Assembly: GCA_013388545.1 (NCBI GenBank)
Contig: JACAFB010000047.1
Span: 62,001-126,000, forward strand
Length of the DNA stretch: 64,000 bases
Direction of reading: 5' to 3'
Source: Ignavibacteriaceae bacterium
GTDB taxonomy: Bacteria > Bacteroidota > Ignavibacteria > Ignavibacteriales > Ignavibacteriaceae
A program made the translations under genes and the position numbers. Each line of letters opens with the position of its first letter. Position 1 is the first letter of the stretch. The notes beneath the pieces are model-generated. The model did not search any database. It was not told the DNA's origin and worked only from the letters and a program-made list of their open reading frames with translations. Positions 61,903 to 64,000 of the stretch are shown piece after piece.

Positions 61903-64000
61903 TTACTTTATTTCAGATCTCATACTATAAAAAGATCTCCAGGCGAAGACCATTCCTACTACAAAAAATACGAAGCCTACAATCGGAGCAGAGTGTCTGA
62001 ATGATTCTGAAATAGAAATTTCCATAGCTAACAGACCAAACAATGTTGTGAATTTAATAATGGGATTTAAAGCAACAGAGGAAGTATCTTTAAAGGGATC
62101 ACCTACTGTGTCCCCAACAACTGTTGCGGCGTGAAGATCAGTTCCTTTTTCCTTTAAATCTACTTCAACTACCTTTTTTGCATTATCCCATGCACCGCCG
62201 GCATTTGCCATAAAAACTGCCTGAAACAACCCAAATACAGCAATCGAAATCAAAAAACTTATAAAAAATGTGACAGGGGCTGTGGAATAGCCGGGAGCTG
62301 AGAATAATGCAAATGCTAGTGCAAAACTGAATATAGTTATAAATATGTTCAACATTCCCTTTTGAGCATATTGAGTACAAATTTTAACAACCTCCTTGGA
62401 TTTCTCAATTGATGCACTTTTACTTGCTGTTTCATCTAATTGAATATTTTTCTTTATATACTCAACAGCCCGATGTGCTCCGGTTGTTACTGCCTGAGTT
62501 GAGGCACCAGTGAACCAATAAATAACCGCACCGCCGACTATAATGCCCATACTTGCATACGGATTAAGCAGGCTTAAAATAGATGCCGGATCAATTCCTA
62601 ATGTTTGTTTTAATAGTAGAATTATCGAAAAGATCATAGCTGTAGCACCAACAACGGCTGTACCGATTAATACTGGCTTAGCCGTAGCTTTGAAGGTATT
62701 TCCTGCGCTATCATTTGCTTCAAGGTAATGTTTTGCTTTTTCGAAATCGGGTTTAAAGCCGTAATCTTTTTCAATCTCTTTATCAATTCCTTTTATTTCC
62801 TCAATGAGTGATAATTCATAAATTGATTGGGCATTATCTGTTACCGGGCCATAACTGTCTACAGCAATTGTAATTGGTCCCATTCCCAGAAAACCAAAAG
62901 CAACCAATCCAAATGCAAAAATTGATGGGTAAGCAATAAAGTCAGCCAAAGTGCCTGCACTTGAGACGTAAGCGACAAACATTAATCCGGCAAATACCAG
63001 CCCCATCCAAAATGCGCTGAAATTTCCAGCCACGAAACCGGATAAAATTGTTAGCGAAGCACCCCCCTCTCTTGAAGAGGAAATGATTTCTCTTACATGT
63101 TTAGATTTTGTGCTTGTAAATACTTTTGTGAATTCAGGGATAAGAGCTGCACCTAGTGTTCCGCAGCTTATTACGGTTGAAAGAGTAATCCAAAGATTGT
63201 TTGGCAGATGACCGATCAGTAAATAACTAAGAACATATGTTACAGCAATAGAAAGTATTGAGGTTATCCAAACAAGCATTGTTAAAGGCACCTCAAAGTC
63301 CAGTTCATCTTTCTTAGAATAGCGTAAATGAGTAATTCCTTTGTTTATAAAAAATGAGCCTATGGAAGTAATAATCATCATAATTCTCATCGCAAATATC
63401 CAGGTAAGAAATTCTTTCTGATATGTAACCTCTGTTACTGCAAGAACAATTAAACTAATCAAAGCAACACCCGTTACACCATATGTCTCAAATCCATCTG
63501 CGGTAGGCCCAATGCTATCGCCTGCGTTGTCACCGGTGCAATCTGCAATTACTCCGGGATTTCTTGGATCGTCTTCTTTAATTTTGAAGACTATTTTCAT
63601 CAGGTCAGAACCGATATCGGCAATCTTTGTAAATATTCCTCCTGCGATTCTTAATGCGCTCGCTCCTAATGATTCACCTATTGCAAATCCGATAAAACAA
63701 GCACCTGCAAATTCCCTGGGAATAAAGAGAAGTATAATTAACATCATTATCAGTTCAACGCAAATAAGCATTACTCCAATGCTCATTCCTGATTCCAGAG
63801 GTATAAAAGATAATTTAATCGGCTTTCCTTCGAGAGAAGCAAATGCCATTCTGCTGTTTGCAAGTGTATTCATTCTAATACCGAACCAAGCAACGCTGTA
63901 AGATCCCAGGATACCAACTATAGTCCAGGTTAGAATTAACAAAACACCGCCGAAACTATTATGAGTTATAAATCCGAAATAAAAAACTATACAAGCTGCC
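61903..64000 (-). CDS. hppA: Membrane-bound pyrophosphatase, probable proton pump (5' end outside window)
   Basis: The frame stays open past the right edge, so the start is missing; a TTG at 63942 is only an internal candidate. The visible 699 residues have about 14 TM helices. Catalytic loops are EDDPRNPGVIADCTGDNAGDSIG, DSYGPVTDNAQSI, and GDTVGDPFKDTSSVALNP near the C-terminus. The GNTFKAT motif has Lys where K+-dependent enzymes have Ala, which points to a K+-independent, proton-pumping form. It couples PPi hydrolysis to ion export across the inner membrane. Confidence 0.92.
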   Translation of the reverse strand, partial: AACIVFYFGFITHNSFGGVLLILTWTIVGILGSYSVAWFGIRMNTLANSRMAFASLEGKPIKLSFIPLESGMSIGVMLICVELIMMLIILLFIPREFAGACFIGFAIGESLGASALRIAGGIFTKIADIGSDLMKIVFKIKEDDPRNPGVIADCTGDNAGDSIGPTADGFETYGVTGVALISLIVLAVTEVTYQKEFLTWIFAMRIMMIITSIGSFFINKGITHLRYSKKDELDFEVPLTMLVWITSILSIAVTYVLSYLLIGHLPNNLWITLSTVISCGTLGAALIPEFTKVFTSTKSKHVREIISSSREGGASLTILSGFVAGNFSAFWMGLVFAGLMFVAYVSSAGTLADFIAYPSIFAFGLVAFGFLGMGPITIAVDSYGPVTDNAQSIYELSLIEEIKGIDKEIEKDYGFKPDFEKAKHYLEANDSAGNTFKATAKPVLIGTAVVGATAMIFSIILLLKQTLGIDPASILSLLNPYASMGIIVGGAVIYWFTGASTQAVTTGAHRAVEYIKKNIQLDETASKSASIEKSKEVVKICTQYAQKGMLNIFITIFSFALAFALFSAPGYSTAPVTFFISFLISIAVFGLFQAVFMANAGGAWDNAKKVVEVDLKEKGTDLHAATVVGDTVGDPFKDTSSVALNPIIKFTTLFGLLAMEISISESFRHSAPIVGFVFFVVGMVFAWRSFYSMRSEIK

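Overview
The window is 64 kb of AT-rich, densely packed bacterial chromosome. Gene content points to the Ignavibacteria side of the Bacteroidota/Chlorobiota group: a BshC-type bacillithiol enzyme, the NfnAB transhydrogenase pair, a membrane pyrophosphatase, a curlin-repeat protein, a cyclase-TolB-TPR protein, several calcineurin-type phosphoesterases, and long runs of same-strand genes with overlaps of a few bases. This assignment is inferred from gene content. No rRNA, tRNA, CRISPR array or complete insertion sequence was recognised.

Layout. 1-5 kb is an accessory region: a RecQ-like helicase with a nuclease-like N-terminal region (cut by the window edge), a type I restriction HsdR gene broken just after its Walker A motif, and a PcfJ-like gene. 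Two diverged copies of a roughly 95-bp sequence lie just upstream of the HsdR fragment and of the PcfJ-like gene. 5-8 kb holds a 4-hydroxy-2-oxoglutarate aldolase/proline dehydrogenase pair and a secreted EEP-fold protein. 8-19 kb holds a curlin-repeat protein, a frameshifted DUF1579 gene, an HD-domain protein fused to a Pycsar-type membrane effector region, a PAP2 phosphatase, a SixA-like phosphatase, an outer-membrane barrel protein with an atypical-kinase-like motif next to a lipoprotein phosphoesterase, an SdiA-regulated-like propeller, and a class III cyclase-TolB-TPR protein. 19-38 kb is mostly housekeeping: malic enzyme, a queuosine-precursor transporter, a glycosyltransferase/flippase-like/radical SAM operon, bshC, aroA, TrmH, deoC, folD, a YmdB-type phosphodiesterase, a DnaQ-GIY-YIG fusion and a MATE pump.

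38-58 kb is one long minus-strand block. Four secreted alpha/alpha-toroid glycosidases are followed by an M24-fold lipoprotein, an aldose-epimerase-like protein, a sodium/solute symporter, a small membrane protein and galactokinase. It reads as a pathway that releases, imports and phosphorylates galactose from an oligosaccharide. The same run continues, with an 8-bp gap, into three genes that together resemble a dismantled cobalamin-dependent methionine synthase (corrinoid protein, reactivation-domain protein, homocysteine methyltransferase). A UroD-like methyltransferase converges on them. 58-64 kb carries nfnB/nfnA, a dicarboxylate/amino acid symporter and a membrane pyrophosphatase cut by the right edge.

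The most promising leads are the nuclease-RecQ protein beside the broken HsdR, the barrel protein with FAM20/HipA-like catalytic motifs next to its phosphoesterase, the orphan HD-Pycsar-effector fusion, and the dismantled methionine synthase attached to a galactose operon. All function statements come from reading motifs by eye; no database search was run.
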